In this document: in pieces, positions 63,891-64,000 of the stretch | Position numbering within the stretch: the first letter of the stretch is position 1 | Layout: each line of letters begins with the position of its first letter | The notes under the pieces: model-generated | Told to the model about the DNA's origin: nothing | Databases searched by the model: none | What the model saw: only the letters and a program-made list of their open reading frames with translations | Source of the DNA: Mucilaginibacter sp. KACC 22063 | Lineage (GTDB): Bacteria; Bacteroidota; Bacteroidia; Sphingobacteriales; Sphingobacteriaceae | NCBI RefSeq assembly: GCF_028736115.1 | Contig: NZ_CP117877.1 | Span: 3,782,001-3,846,000 of the forward strand | Direction: 5' to 3' | DNA: 64,000 nucleotides | Program-made: the position numbers and the translations under genes

Positions 63891-64000
63891 TTACACTGCG
63901 TCAGACAATGAACTGAATGTAAAGTCGCGGATTTTCATTGGCGGTATCAATGCGCTTTGGAATGATTCGCCGCTTACGGTACGCTCCGGTTTGCCAAGCG
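63891..64000 (-). CDS. 3' end of an unidentified gene (cut by the window edge)
   Basis: On the minus strand the last 35 codons of an open frame can be read: they include GKPERTVSGESFQSALIPPM and end in KIRDFTFSSLSDAV, with a TAA at 63893-63891. A terminator hairpin lies just downstream, which supports a real gene end. The fragment is too short to name a family with confidence. Confidence 0.6.
   Translation of the reverse strand, partial: LGKPERTVSGESFQSALIPPMKIRDFTFSSLSDAV

Noticed and set aside
1..64000. CRISPR arrays, tRNA or rRNA genes, prophage and transposase genes
   Set aside because: No regularly spaced repeats, cloverleaf-like sequences, rRNA motifs or phage/transposase proteins were recognised on either strand.

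Overview
The window looks like chromosome of a Bacteroidota bacterium, most likely a Sphingobacteriaceae member of the Mucilaginibacter/Pedobacter type. This rests on several things. There is a GldA plus a fused GldF-GldG transporter. There are TonB-dependent and Oar-like receptors with carboxypeptidase-regulatory domains, HU-CCDC81/SPOR and DUF4397 proteins, and a pheT / coiled-coil / zapA / 6S RNA / rny block. Promoters follow the Bacteroidota pattern (TTTG, about 19 bp, TAnnTTTG), and Shine-Dalgarno signals are weak. No phage, transposase, CRISPR array, rRNA or tRNA gene was recognised.

Layout. 1-1.2 kb: a secreted DUF922-like protein. 1.36-9.6 kb: a tight six-gene operon for an energised envelope machine (TPR protein, plug-less TonB-receptor-like barrel, HU-CCDC81/SPOR membrane protein, ExbB, ExbD, TonB), followed by folC. 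11.4-22.9 kb: dacB (PBP4), two amino acid permeases, the membrane pyrophosphatase hppA, a RES/Xre toxin-antitoxin pair, and a nitrilase-MFS-MarC run. 22.9-27.7 kb, minus strand: guaA, an overlapping lipoprotein and an RsmB-like methyltransferase, then a ComEA-like HhH protein. 27.8-33.5 kb: a bifunctional acyltransferase of the OlsF kind, a small Tyr-rich secreted protein and a large Oar-like receptor. 33.6-39.0 kb, minus strand: a membrane protein, rny, 6S RNA, zapA, a ZapB-like coiled coil and pheT. 39.2-45.6 kb: an M16 peptidase pair, a secreted protein, an AI-2E family exporter and glyS. 46-52.6 kb: gldA, a small barrel, gldFG, dnaN and two DUF4397 lipoproteins. 52.6-64 kb: DedA, phospholipase-like, rpsT, radC, DUF4230, OsmC, namA, an acidic protein, class I aldolase, a GH2 glycosidase and TldD.

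The genes are mostly core and envelope functions. The six-gene operon at 1.36-9.6 kb is the best candidate for an under-described system: its products would reach from a DNA-binding-like cytoplasmic domain, through a proton-driven motor, to peptidoglycan (SPOR) and an outer-membrane barrel. Intergenic regions carry several families of short palindromic repeats. One 111-bp element with perfect 16-bp terminal inverted repeats lies at the 5' end of dacB. Functions are assigned from motifs and remembered families; no search was run.
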